Source: Streptomyces sp. A2-16 (GTDB taxonomy: Bacteria; Actinomycetota; Actinomycetes; Streptomycetales; Streptomycetaceae). From it: DNA of 64,000 bases. Below, in pieces: positions 26,533-34,626 of this stretch; the stretch's first letter is position 1; the number at the start of each line of letters is the position of its first letter. The position numbers and the translations under genes are program-made. The stretch lies in contig NZ_CP063808.1 of the NCBI RefSeq assembly GCF_018128905.1, positions 3,286,001 through 3,350,000 on the forward strand. Direction: 5' to 3'. The notes beneath the pieces are model-generated. The model made no database searches. It was not told the origin of the DNA and saw nothing but the letters and a program-made list of their open reading frames with translations.

Positions 26533-27687
26533 TCAGTCGCGCTCGCCTGGTGGGACGGGGGCCGGGGCAGGAAGTCCGTAGAGGCGGCGGGCGTTGTCCC
26601 CGCTCGTCCAGGCCACGACGCGCAGCGCGTCCGGCAGGCTCAGTTCGTCGGTGTCCACCCGCTCCTGCAGCAGAGCGGCCAGTCCCTGCCGGAACGACAG
26701 CGCGCCGAGCAGATGGAACTCGGCCACTCCGTACGCGTCGGAGCTGTACAGGAGCTTGCGGAACGGCGTGATCTCCAGGGCCTCCGCCAGGATCGCCCGG
26801 GACCGCGCGGGCCCGACGTGGTGCAGGGTGAGCCCCACGTCCAGGTACACCTGCTCGAACACCGCGGCCAGATAGGCGGCCTGCCGCTGATAGGGCCAGC
26901 AGTGCAGCAGCAGGACCGGGATCGTGCCCGTGGTCAGGTGCAGCCAGTCCGTGAGGTGGGTCGGGTCCACGCGGTGCATCCGGATGTCGCTGTCGCCGAA
27001 CCCGGTGTGCAGCTGCAGGGGCAGCCCCAGGTCCACGGCGGTCCACAGCAGATGCCGTACGAGCACCGGATCGGCCAGTCGTCCGCCGCGGGCCAGCCAG
27101 TCCGCGGCGGCACGGGTGACCTCCGGGTCCGAGGGGCGGACCGGATCCAGGTCGAAACCGGTGCGGTAGGCGGCCACCGACTTCACGGCCACCACATCCG
27201 GCCGCCCCACCGCCTCCAGAGCGGCCGCGCGGAACACGTCCGCGTACGCGTCCGGCTCCACGCCCCGCGCCGCCACCGTCTCCGCCACGCTCTCCAGCCG
27301 TACGACCTCGTAGGCACGCCCGCCCGCGATGCCGGCCAGCTCCCCGGGCGAGGTGATGCGGTCGGGCGCGTACCCGGTGTCCACGCAGAACACGTCGGTG
27401 CCCGCCGCGGTCAGGAAGCGGCGGTTGACCTCGCGCGGGCCGAGTTCCGCGCGGCGGGCCAGATAGACGTCGGGCGGCGCGTGGCGGGGCAGGTCCAGCA
27501 GGGGTGCGCAGTGCCGGCGGACCGCGACCCCGACCGGGCTGTCGAAGGGTGAGACACCCGGCCAGGCCTCGCCCTCGGTGAGCAACGACTCGAAGCCAGC
27601 CCGGTCGAGTGCGTCGGTGACGACCCCGTGGCAGTGGTGGTCCACCAGCCGGGCGGCGGCGAGGGCGTCGTGGACGGGTCCGCTCAT
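26533..27687 (-). CDS. Amidohydrolase-superfamily enzyme (FluG N-terminal type)
   Basis: 384 residues. TIM-barrel metal motif LVDHHCHGVV near residue 14, then QLHTGFGDSDIRMHR, LLLHCWPYQRQAAYLA and YSSDAYGVAEFHLLGAL. This matches the amidohydrolase-2 domain that precedes a glutamine-synthetase domain in FluG/NodGS proteins. Here the two halves are separate genes 2 bp apart, with the GS-like gene upstream. The pair probably makes and hydrolyses a gamma-glutamyl-amide or related amide. Confidence 0.85.
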   Translation of the reverse strand: MSGPVHDALAAARLVDHHCHGVVTDALDRAGFESLLTEGEAWPGVSPFDSPVGVAVRRHCAPLLDLPRHAPPDVYLARRAELGPREVNRRFLTAAGTDVFCVDTGYAPDRITSPGELAGIAGGRAYEVVRLESVAETVAARGVEPDAYADVFRAAALEAVGRPDVVAVKSVAAYRTGFDLDPVRPSDPEVTRAAADWLARGGRLADPVLVRHLLWTAVDLGLPLQLHTGFGDSDIRMHRVDPTHLTDWLHLTTGTIPVLLLHCWPYQRQAAYLAAVFEQVYLDVGLTLHHVGPARSRAILAEALEITPFRKLLYSSDAYGVAEFHLLGALSFRQGLAALLQERVDTDELSLPDALRVVAWTSGDNARRLYGLPAPAPVPPGERD

Positions 27688-27689
27688 GC

Positions 27690-29093
27690 TCAGTACTTCC
27701 AGCGGTACGCCGCCGCGATCTGCTCGTCGTCCAGCTCGGCCACACAGTCGCTCTCCGCGAAGCGCACGGCGACCACGGCGTCGGCGAGCACCGGACCCAG
27801 GGCGGCCCGCAGCTGTTCGTCGGCGCGGAACGCCCTGACCGACTGGGAGAGGGAGGTCGGAAGCCGACGCACCCCCATGGCGGCGGCTCTCTCCGGGGCG
27901 AGCAGCGCCGGGTCGCCGGTGATCTCCGCGGGCAGCGGCAGGGCCGAGGTCAGCCCGTCGAGCCCGGCGGCGATGAGACCGGTCAGCGCGAGATACGGGT
28001 TCGCAGCCAGGTCGACCGGTTTCAGCTCCAGGTTCGCGGCCCGGTCGGTCAGGCCCGCCGTGCCGGTGACGATCCGGACGGCCGCCTCCCGGGTCTCCCG
28101 GCCCCAGGCGGTGAACACCCCGGCCCACTGGGACGGTTTGAGCCGCAGATAGCTCGCCGGGCTCGGGGCGGTCAGGGCCGCGAGCCCGTGCAGATGCGCC
28201 AGGACTCCCGCGACGAACGACTCGGCCTCGCGCGTCATGCCGTACCGGCCCTTGCCGCTGGAGTGCAGGTTCACGCCCCCGCGCCAGGCGGAGAGGTGGA
28301 GATGGCCGCCGTTGCCGACGCCCTCCGCGAAGACCGCCGGGGCGAAGGACACGACGAGCCCGTGCCGCTGGGCGACCGCACGGATCGTCTGCCGGACGAG
28401 GACGCTGACGTCGGCCGCCGCCACCGGGTCCAGGGCACCCGTCGAGATCTCGAACTGCCCGGCCGCGTACTCGGGATGGAGCTGCTCCACCTCGATGCCC
28501 TGCTCGGCGCAGGCCGCGAGCAGGTCGGCCGCGTAGTCGCTCAGTTCCACCTGCCGGGTGGCGCCGTACGCCGGCCCCGACACCGCGGGCACGAAGTCGC
28601 CGTCCGCCACCGGGCCCCGGCCCACCGCCCACTCGATCTCGATGCCCGCCTCGAAGGTGATCCCGTGCCGCTCGGCGGCCTCGCCGACGATCCGCCTGAG
28701 GACCGTGCGGGAGCAGCCCGGATGCCGCCCGCCCTCCTGCGTGATCCGGTCGACCGGCGCCCACGCCCAGCCGGGCTGCCCGGCCAGGGCCACGACCCGG
28801 TCGAGATCGGGATAGAGGCGCAGATCGCCGTCGGGGGAGCCCAGGGTGTCGGTGGTGACGATCGAGTCGTTCGCCAGGAACGTGTCGAACACCGGCGACA
28901 TGCCCACGCCCCAGGCCGCGGCGGAGGGCAGCTTCGCCGTCGGGACCGTCTTCACCCGGCAGATGCCCGCGGTGTCGACATAGGCCAGGACCACGCCGTG
29001 CACGCCCTTCGCGGACAGCTCCTTGCTCAGCGCGGTGGCCCGGTCCACGTCACCGGGACGGCCGCCGGGGACGGGGTCGGCAAGGGTGGTCAT
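27690..29093 (-). CDS. Glutamine-synthetase-like enzyme (GlnA paralogue)
   Basis: 467 residues. GS core motifs: GIEIEWAVGRGP, LHPEYAAGQFEISTG (Glu metal ligands), GNGGHLHLSAW (His in the gamma-glutamyl site), and SYLRLKPSQWAG. There is no adenylylation-loop tyrosine motif of the GlnA type. Such paralogues in Streptomyces ligate glutamate to amines (polyamines, ethanolamine) or other donors. It is first in an operon with the FluG-like amidohydrolase. The amine substrate is not evident. Confidence 0.88.
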   Translation of the reverse strand: MTTLADPVPGGRPGDVDRATALSKELSAKGVHGVVLAYVDTAGICRVKTVPTAKLPSAAAWGVGMSPVFDTFLANDSIVTTDTLGSPDGDLRLYPDLDRVVALAGQPGWAWAPVDRITQEGGRHPGCSRTVLRRIVGEAAERHGITFEAGIEIEWAVGRGPVADGDFVPAVSGPAYGATRQVELSDYAADLLAACAEQGIEVEQLHPEYAAGQFEISTGALDPVAAADVSVLVRQTIRAVAQRHGLVVSFAPAVFAEGVGNGGHLHLSAWRGGVNLHSSGKGRYGMTREAESFVAGVLAHLHGLAALTAPSPASYLRLKPSQWAGVFTAWGRETREAAVRIVTGTAGLTDRAANLELKPVDLAANPYLALTGLIAAGLDGLTSALPLPAEITGDPALLAPERAAAMGVRRLPTSLSQSVRAFRADEQLRAALGPVLADAVVAVRFAESDCVAELDDEQIAAAYRWKY

Positions 29094-29132
29094 ACGTCCT
29101 CCACGACGGGCTCGGCCGGATCGGATCCCGCG

Positions 29133-29945
29133 TCAGCGTTTCACGGCCACCGCGCCGTACTGAGGCACCACGGCCGGGGAGTCCGCCTCGGCACGCCACT
29201 GCGAGCAGGAGACCAGTCCCGGTTCGAGGAGGTCCAGCCCCTCGAAGAACGTGGCGATGTCCTCGCCGCTGCGGGCCGTGATCGGCGGAGTGGCGTTCTC
29301 GTTCCAGAACTTCATGGCGGGGATCTGGCCCTCGCCGCCGAGGTCGGCGTCGAAGGTGGGGTGCGTCAGGGCGAGGTGGCTGCCGGCCGGCATCGCGGCC
29401 ATGACCTCGCGCGCGATCCTGCGCGCCTCGTCGGTGTCGAGGACGAAGTTGAGGATGCCGAGCATCATCACCGCGACCGGCTTGGTGAAGTCCAGGGTCT
29501 GCGCGGCGCGTTCGAGGATGGCCGCCGGGTCGTGGACGTCGGCGTCGATGTAGTCGGTGACGCCCTCGTGGGTGCTGGTCAGCAGGGTGCGGGCGTGGAC
29601 GAGGACGATCGGGTCGTTGTCGACGTAGACGATCCGGGCGTCCGGCGCGATGCGCTGGGCGATCTCGTGGGTGTTGTCCACCGTCGGCAGCCCGGTGCCG
29701 ATGTCGAGGAACTGCCGGATGCCCTGCTCCTCGGCGAGGAAGCGCACCGAGCGGCCCAGGAACCAGCGGTCCGCGCGGGCGATCTCCCGGATGATCGGGA
29801 ACATCCCGGCGACATGGTCGCCGACCCGCTGGTCGACCTCGTAGTTGTCCTTGCCGCCGATCCAGTAGTTCCACACGCGCGCGTTGTGCGCCACACCTGT
29901 GTTCAGCCTCGCCGACGTGCCCGACGGGGTGTGGCTCTCGCTCAC
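29133..29945 (-). CDS. DUF574-type SAM-dependent methyltransferase
   Basis: 270 residues from GTG 29945 (SESHTPSGTSARLNTG) with AAGGAG 6 nt upstream; a longer start is less likely. The family signature is present: ARVWNYWIGGKDNYEVD, GIRQFLDIGTGLPT, VYVDNDPIVLVHARTLL and HPTFDADL. These proteins are numerous in Streptomyces and mostly uncharacterised. A second copy lies at 38537-39331. Confidence 0.92.
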   Translation of the reverse strand: MSESHTPSGTSARLNTGVAHNARVWNYWIGGKDNYEVDQRVGDHVAGMFPIIREIARADRWFLGRSVRFLAEEQGIRQFLDIGTGLPTVDNTHEIAQRIAPDARIVYVDNDPIVLVHARTLLTSTHEGVTDYIDADVHDPAAILERAAQTLDFTKPVAVMMLGILNFVLDTDEARRIAREVMAAMPAGSHLALTHPTFDADLGGEGQIPAMKFWNENATPPITARSGEDIATFFEGLDLLEPGLVSCSQWRAEADSPAVVPQYGAVAVKR

Positions 29946-30106
29946 GACTGTGCTCCTTCTCGCGCCTGCGACCGTTGCCGCCATTGTGCCGTCCGATGAT
30001 CAGCTTGTCCCGGAAAACGGCGACCTGAACGCCCCGTCCGAGATGCTTCCAGCTCCTGGGACGGCGAAACTTGCCGGGTACGGACCCCTCGGCGCGAGGA
30101 GTGCAC

Positions 30107-30562
30107 ATGCTGCCCGGATTCCTCACCAGGGCGGTCGGGTTGCTGCTGGGCCGGGAAGGACGCTCGCTCCATCTGAAGGCGGCGGGCGGCGCCACGGTCG
30201 CACTGCTCGTCGTCATGCTCCTCGGTTCCTGGGCGGTCGTCGCCGCCGAGGACGGGGCGCGGGGCGCCAATCTGACCTCGTACCCGAAGGCCCTGTGGTG
30301 GTCGGTGGAGACCGCGACCACCGTCGGATACGGCGACTTCTTCCCGGTGACCTGGTGGGGCCGGGTCGTCGGCGCGGTCGTCATGGTCGTCGGGATCACG
30401 ACGTACGGCATGGTCACCGCGGCCCTCGCGACGTGGTTCGTGGCGCGGGAGCAGAAGCGGCGGAACGGACTCCACCAGGTCGGAGCCGAGACCCTGCACG
30501 CCCTGCACGAGCGCTTCGACCGGCTGGAGGAACTGCTGGGCGGGGCGAAGAAGAAGAGGTGA
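30107..30562 (+). CDS. Two-transmembrane potassium channel
   Basis: 151 residues from ATG 30107 with GAGGAG upstream; GTG 30071 is an alternative. Segments TVALLVVMLLGSWAVV and VVGAVVMVVGITTYGMVTAA flank a pore loop with the selectivity filter TVGYGD at about residues 71-76. The short cytoplasmic tail is basic and helical (HALHERFDRLEELLGGAKKKR). This is KcsA-like, forming a tetrameric K+ channel. Its stop is 1 bp from the end of the decayed regulator on the other strand. Confidence 0.93.
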   Translation: MLPGFLTRAVGLLLGREGRSLHLKAAGGATVALLVVMLLGSWAVVAAEDGARGANLTSYPKALWWSVETATTVGYGDFFPVTWWGRVVGAVVMVVGITTYGMVTAALATWFVAREQKRRNGLHQVGAETLHALHERFDRLEELLGGAKKKR

Positions 30563-30563
30563 C

Positions 30564-30820
30564 TCAGCTGTCCGGTCGGGCGAGGCCGCGCTGCCACGCC
30601 CAGGCCGCGATCTCCACGCGGTTCCGGGCGGCCAGCTTGAGCTGAATGCTGGAGAGGTGGGTCTTGACCGTCGAGAGCGAGACGAACAACTCGGCGGCGA
30701 TCTCGGCGTTCGTGCGGCCGAGGGAGACCAGGCGGACCACGTCGAGCTCACGGTCGGTCAGGGGCTCGGTGACCGGCGCGGGGCGGGCCGCGACGACCGG
30801 AGCGGGTGCCGGGTCCGGCC
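30564..30820 (-). pseudogene. Remnant of a NarL/LuxR-type response regulator (DNA-binding end only)
   Basis: Reading leftward, an intact LuxR HTH ends at the stop 30566-30564: LTDRELDVVRLVSLGRTNAE, IAAELFVSLSTVKTHLSSIQ, LKLAARNRVEIAAWAWQRGL. Upstream it fades into an Ala/Pro linker near 30800 and no receiver domain follows. The normal protein has about 215 residues; about 70 remain. There is no start or ribosome site. Confidence 0.8.
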
Positions 30821-31354
30821 CGCATGATGGCGGACACCGCCGCCGACGAACTCGATCCCGTCCTCGCCGGCATCGAGCGGGCCGCGACCGAGGCGTTGGC
30901 GTCGATGCGCCGCACGGTCGGCGTGCTGCGTGACACCGACGACGCGGCCGACCGCCGCCCGGTGGGCGACCTCGCGGGCATCGCCGGTCTCATCGACGGC
31001 TTCGCGAGCCCCCTGCAGAAGGCCACCCTGCACCGCGGGACCTCGGTGCCCGACGACCTTCCGCACGAGGTGCAGGCGGCCGCCTTCCGGGTGGTGCAGG
31101 AAGCCCTGGCCAACGTACGGCGGCACGCGGGCGACGCCACCCAGGTGACCGTCGGGCCGGGCTGCGAAGGGGGCCGGCTCGAGGTGTCCGTGTCCGACGA
31201 CGGACGCGGCGGCAGCCAGCTGCCCCCCGCGGCGCACGGCGGCGGCTTCGGCCTGGTCGGCCTGAAGGAGCGCGTGACGGCCCTGGGCGGCGAACTGCAC
31301 GCGGGGCCGAGGGTGGAGTACGGGTGGGAGGTGCGGGCGGTGTTTCCTGCGTGA
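30806..31354 (+). pseudogene. Remnant of a NarL-type sensor histidine kinase (ATPase end only)
   Basis: 182 residues at most (GTG 30806, or ATG 30827). What remains is EAATEAL/ASMRRTVGVLRD-like helix sequence, the N box FRVVQEALANVRRHAGDA, G1 SDDGRGG and the G2 region GGGFGLVGLKERVTALGGEL to the usual end AVFPA. The phosphoacceptor-His helix and sensor are absent. Head-to-head with the regulator remnant, it is explained by one deletion across the divergent promoter. Confidence 0.75.
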
Positions 31355-31576
31355 GGCGGGGTCTGGGCCGGGTGCCTGGCCGCCCGCGTCACTCCGGCAG
31401 GGCTGCCGTGAGCGTCGGCGAGGCACTGCCTGCATCACCGGGACACTCCCCCCGCGACACCCGGGGCGGCCCCCCGCCGGTAGGCGTGCCGCGCGCTATC
31501 CCGCCAGGGACCTGGCGCCCTTTCCCGAGTGGGGGCCCGAGTTGTTCAATGGGGCTGCACATGAGAGGAGCCCGCC

Positions 31577-32209
31577 GTGTCCCCTGCCCCCGTGCCGTCC
31601 GTCGGCGCGCGCATCCGGCAGGCGCGTCTGGAGCGGGGTCTGGGCCTGCGCGCCCTGGCCCGCGAGGTCGGCGTCTCCGCGAGCCTGGTCTCCCAGATAG
31701 AGACCGGGAAGAGCCAGCCATCGGTCAGCACCCTCTACGCCATCACCACCGCTCTCGACATCTCCGTCGAATCCCTCTTCGAGGGTCGGGAGGCAGTCGC
31801 GGCGGCGAGTCCAGCCACCGTCGTGCACGCCCTGGCGGCCTTCGCCGCCGACCCGGGCCGCCGTATCGGTCCCCTGGTCACGCCAGGTGAGCGGGAAGTG
31901 CTGGAGCTGGACTCCGGCGTGGTGTGGGAGCGCCTGGGGCACGTCCCCGGCACGGACGTCGACTTCCTGCTCGTCACCTATCGGCCCGGCGGCGCCTCCT
32001 CCGGCTCGGGCGGCCTGATGCGGCACGCAGGCACCGAGTACGGCTACCTGACCGAGGGTGAACTCGTCCTCACCCTCGGCTTCGACGAGCAGGTCCTGCA
32101 CCCCGGCGACGCCGTCTGCTTCGAGTCGACGACCCCCCACCGCTACCGCAACGACGGCGCCGAGCCCGCCGTGGGTGTGTGGTTCGTGGCAAGCCAATGT
32201 GTTCAGTGA
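31577..32209 (+). CDS. XRE-family regulator with cupin domain, head of the catabolic operon
   Basis: 210 residues from GTG 31577 with GAGAGGAG upstream. HTH: LRALAREVGVSASLVSQIET at about residues 24-43. The cupin domain at about residues 110-205 has RHAGTEYGYLTEGELVLTLG and LHPGDAVCFESTTPHRYRND (His and Glu metal-type positions). It is 52 bp upstream of an M24 gene that starts a packed operon, so it is the probable local regulator, with the cupin sensing a pathway compound. Confidence 0.9.
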   Translation: MSPAPVPSVGARIRQARLERGLGLRALAREVGVSASLVSQIETGKSQPSVSTLYAITTALDISVESLFEGREAVAAASPATVVHALAAFAADPGRRIGPLVTPGEREVLELDSGVVWERLGHVPGTDVDFLLVTYRPGGASSGSGGLMRHAGTEYGYLTEGELVLTLGFDEQVLHPGDAVCFESTTPHRYRNDGAEPAVGVWFVASQCVQ

Positions 32210-32261
32210 CACTTGACACTCCCCGTGGACGGTCGTTGACTCGTTGGTGGGGGTGGTCGCG

Positions 32262-33662
32262 ATGGCGATCCGCACTTACGGCCCCAATGCCGTCGACTGG
32301 GAAGAGCGCGTCGACCTGGACCGGCTGCGCAGGCAACGCCTGGCCCGGCTCCATGACACCCTGAACCGTTCCGAACTGGGCGCCGTGCTCAGCTTCGACT
32401 TCGCCAACATCCGCTACATGACCGCCACGCACATCGGCACCTGGGCGATGGACAAGCTGATCCGCTTCGCCCTGCTGGTCCGCGGCGGCGAACCGGTCGT
32501 CTGGGACTTCGGCTCCGCGGCCCGCCACCACCAGCTCTACAACCCGTGGCTCGACTACAGCGACGGCAAGGGCGGGCCGCCCACCGGAGCACGCGCCGGC
32601 ATCTCCACCCTGCGCGGCGCCTTCCACCCCGACGCCGGGATCGCCGAGGACGTCGCCGCGAAGATCGCCGCCGAACTCCGTGCGCACGGTCTGGCCGGCG
32701 AGCCGCTCGGCGTCGACGTGGCCGAGATGCCCGTCCTCGCCGCCCTGCGTGCCGAGGGCATCGACGTCGTCGACGGGCAGCAGCTCTTCCTGGAGGCCCG
32801 CCGCATCAAGACCGGCGACGAGATCTCCCTGCTCTCCCAGGCCTGCGCGATGGTCGACGCGGCCTACGAGGAGCTCTACGCCCACCTGCGTCCCGGCATC
32901 CGCGAGAACGAGTGCGTCGGCCTCGTCAGCAAGGTGCTCTACGACCTCGGCAGCGAGTACGTCGAAGGCGTCAACGCCATCTCGGGAGAGCGCTGTTCAC
33001 CGCACCCGCACGTCTACAGCGACCGCCTGATCCGCCCCGGCGACCCCGCGTTCTTCGACATCCTGCACAGCCATCTCGGCTATCGGACCTGCTACTACCG
33101 CACGTTCGCCGTCGGCAGCGCCTCCCGTGCGCAACGGGACGCCTACGTCCGCTGCCGGGAGTACATGGACCAGGCGATCTCGCTCGTCCGGCCGGGCGCC
33201 ACGACCGCCGACATCGTCCAAGTGTGGCCGCGCGCCGAGGAGTTCGGCTTTGCCGACGAGACCGCCGCCTTCGCCCTCCAGTACGGCCACGGTGTGGGCC
33301 TGTCCATCTGGGAGAAGCCCATCTTCAGCCGTCTGGTCTCCCTCGACCACCCCGAGGTGCTCGAAGAGGGCATGGTGTTCGCCCTGGAGACCTACTGGCC
33401 CGCGGCCGACGGCTGGTCCGCCGCCCGGATCGAGGAAGAACTGGTCGTCACCGCCGACGGCTGCGAGGTCATCACCAAGTTCCCCGCCGAGGAACTCCTG
33501 GTCGCGGGCCGCAAGTACTGGACGGTGGGCGGCGAGCTCAACACCGCCCGCGAGGCGCAGTCCCACCTGAACACCGGGACCGCGAAAGGACAGCGGGGGA
33601 CCGCGGAAGCACGCCAGGAGACCGCGGACGGACACCGGGGGACCGGCGATGGACACCGCTGA
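32262..33662 (+). CDS. M24-family (pita-bread fold) hydrolase, creatinase/DddP-like
   Basis: 466 residues from ATG 32262; GTG 32244 is possible. Creatinase N-terminal domain (LSFDFANIRYMTATH, VVWDFGSAARH) then the M24 domain. Metal-ligand positions: Asp266 (FFDILHSHLG) is kept, the second Asp (usual D-x10-D) is Cys277 in RTCYYRTF, and His (YGHGVGLSIW) and both Glu (MVFALETY, RIEEELVV) are present. So it lacks one ligand of the dinuclear site, as creatinases do. The tail is a 7-residue repeat. First structural gene of the operon. Confidence 0.85.
   Translation: MAIRTYGPNAVDWEERVDLDRLRRQRLARLHDTLNRSELGAVLSFDFANIRYMTATHIGTWAMDKLIRFALLVRGGEPVVWDFGSAARHHQLYNPWLDYSDGKGGPPTGARAGISTLRGAFHPDAGIAEDVAAKIAAELRAHGLAGEPLGVDVAEMPVLAALRAEGIDVVDGQQLFLEARRIKTGDEISLLSQACAMVDAAYEELYAHLRPGIRENECVGLVSKVLYDLGSEYVEGVNAISGERCSPHPHVYSDRLIRPGDPAFFDILHSHLGYRTCYYRTFAVGSASRAQRDAYVRCREYMDQAISLVRPGATTADIVQVWPRAEEFGFADETAAFALQYGHGVGLSIWEKPIFSRLVSLDHPEVLEEGMVFALETYWPAADGWSAARIEEELVVTADGCEVITKFPAEELLVAGRKYWTVGGELNTAREAQSHLNTGTAKGQRGTAEARQETADGHRGTGDGHR
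33576..33659 (+). repeat. 21-bp tandem repeat, four units, at the M24/E1 alpha junction
   Basis: Units start at 33576, 33597, 33618 and 33639 and encode GTAKGQR, GTAEARQ, ETADGHR and GTGDGHR at the C-terminus of the M24 protein. The last unit contains the E1 alpha start ATG (33649). Confidence 0.8.
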
Positions 33663-34626
33663 ACTCCTCGCACGGTACGAGCAGATGGCTCTCATCCGCC
33701 GTACCGAGAAGGCCGCCCACGACCTGTTCCTCCAGGGCCTCGTCAAGGGCACCACCCACCTCGCCGCCGGTCACGAGGCGATCGCCGTGGGGGCGAGCGC
33801 CGCCCTGCGCGACGACGACTACGTCTTCGCCACCTACCGCGGCCACCACCACGCGATGGCACGGGGGGCCACCCCCGAGGAGTGCCTCGCCGAACTCATG
33901 AGCAGGGCAACGGGATTGTGCGGGGCCAAGGGCGGCTCCATGCACCTCACGAAGGCCGCGACGAACATGCTCGGCTCCTACGCCATCGTCGGCGCCCACC
34001 TCCCCATGGCGGTCGGCGCTGCCTGGTCGGCGAGGCTGCGCGGCACCGGACAGGTCGCGGTCGCCTTCTTCGGGGACGGCGCCACCAACATCGGTGCCTT
34101 CCACGAGGCCCTGAACCTGGCCGCCGTGTGGAAGCTGCCGGTGCTGTTCGTCTGCGAGAACAACCTGTACATGGAGTACACGCCGATCGCCGACGTGACG
34201 GCGGTGGCCCGGCCCGCCGCCGACCGGGCTTCCGCGTACGGCATCCCCGGCGAGGTCGTCGACGGCAACGACGTCGTCTCCGTGCAGGAGACGGTGGCAG
34301 GGCTGGCGGGGCGGGCCCGGGCAGGAGACGGGCCCGCCGTGCTGGAGGCCGAGACCTACCGCCACTTCGGGCACAGCCGGACCGATCCGGCGACCTACCG
34401 TCCGGCCGAGGAGGTCGAACGCTGGCTCAAGCACGACCCGTTGGACATCGCGCGCGGACGGCTCGTCGAGGCCGGGGTGCCCGAGGAGACGGTCACCGCG
34501 GCCGACGAGCGCGCCCAGGAAGTCGTACGGCAGGCGGTCGAGGCGGCGAAGAGCGCTCCGCCGCCCGATCCGCGGGAGGCCTTCACCGACGTGTGGGCGG
34601 ACGGGGGCGCGGCATGGCGGACGTGA
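33649..34626 (+). CDS. Thiamine diphosphate-dependent E1 dehydrogenase alpha subunit
   Basis: 325 residues. LAAGHEAIAVGASAAL, YRGHHHAMARG, CGAKGGSMHL and the thiamine diphosphate motif FFGDGATNIGAFHEALNLAA ending with VCENN define E1 alpha of the 2-oxo-acid/acetoin dehydrogenase family. The alpha subunit binds the cofactor with beta. It overlaps the M24 gene by 14 bp and E1 beta by 13 bp. No E2 (lipoyl transacylase) or E3 gene lies nearby. Confidence 0.9.
   Translation: MDTAELLARYEQMALIRRTEKAAHDLFLQGLVKGTTHLAAGHEAIAVGASAALRDDDYVFATYRGHHHAMARGATPEECLAELMSRATGLCGAKGGSMHLTKAATNMLGSYAIVGAHLPMAVGAAWSARLRGTGQVAVAFFGDGATNIGAFHEALNLAAVWKLPVLFVCENNLYMEYTPIADVTAVARPAADRASAYGIPGEVVDGNDVVSVQETVAGLAGRARAGDGPAVLEAETYRHFGHSRTDPATYRPAEEVERWLKHDPLDIARGRLVEAGVPEETVTAADERAQEVVRQAVEAAKSAPPPDPREAFTDVWADGGAAWRT

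Noticed and set aside
27690..29093. Housekeeping glutamine synthetase (glnA)
   Set aside because: The GlnA-type adenylylation and glutamate-site context do not fit; it pairs with an amidohydrolase and is a paralogue.
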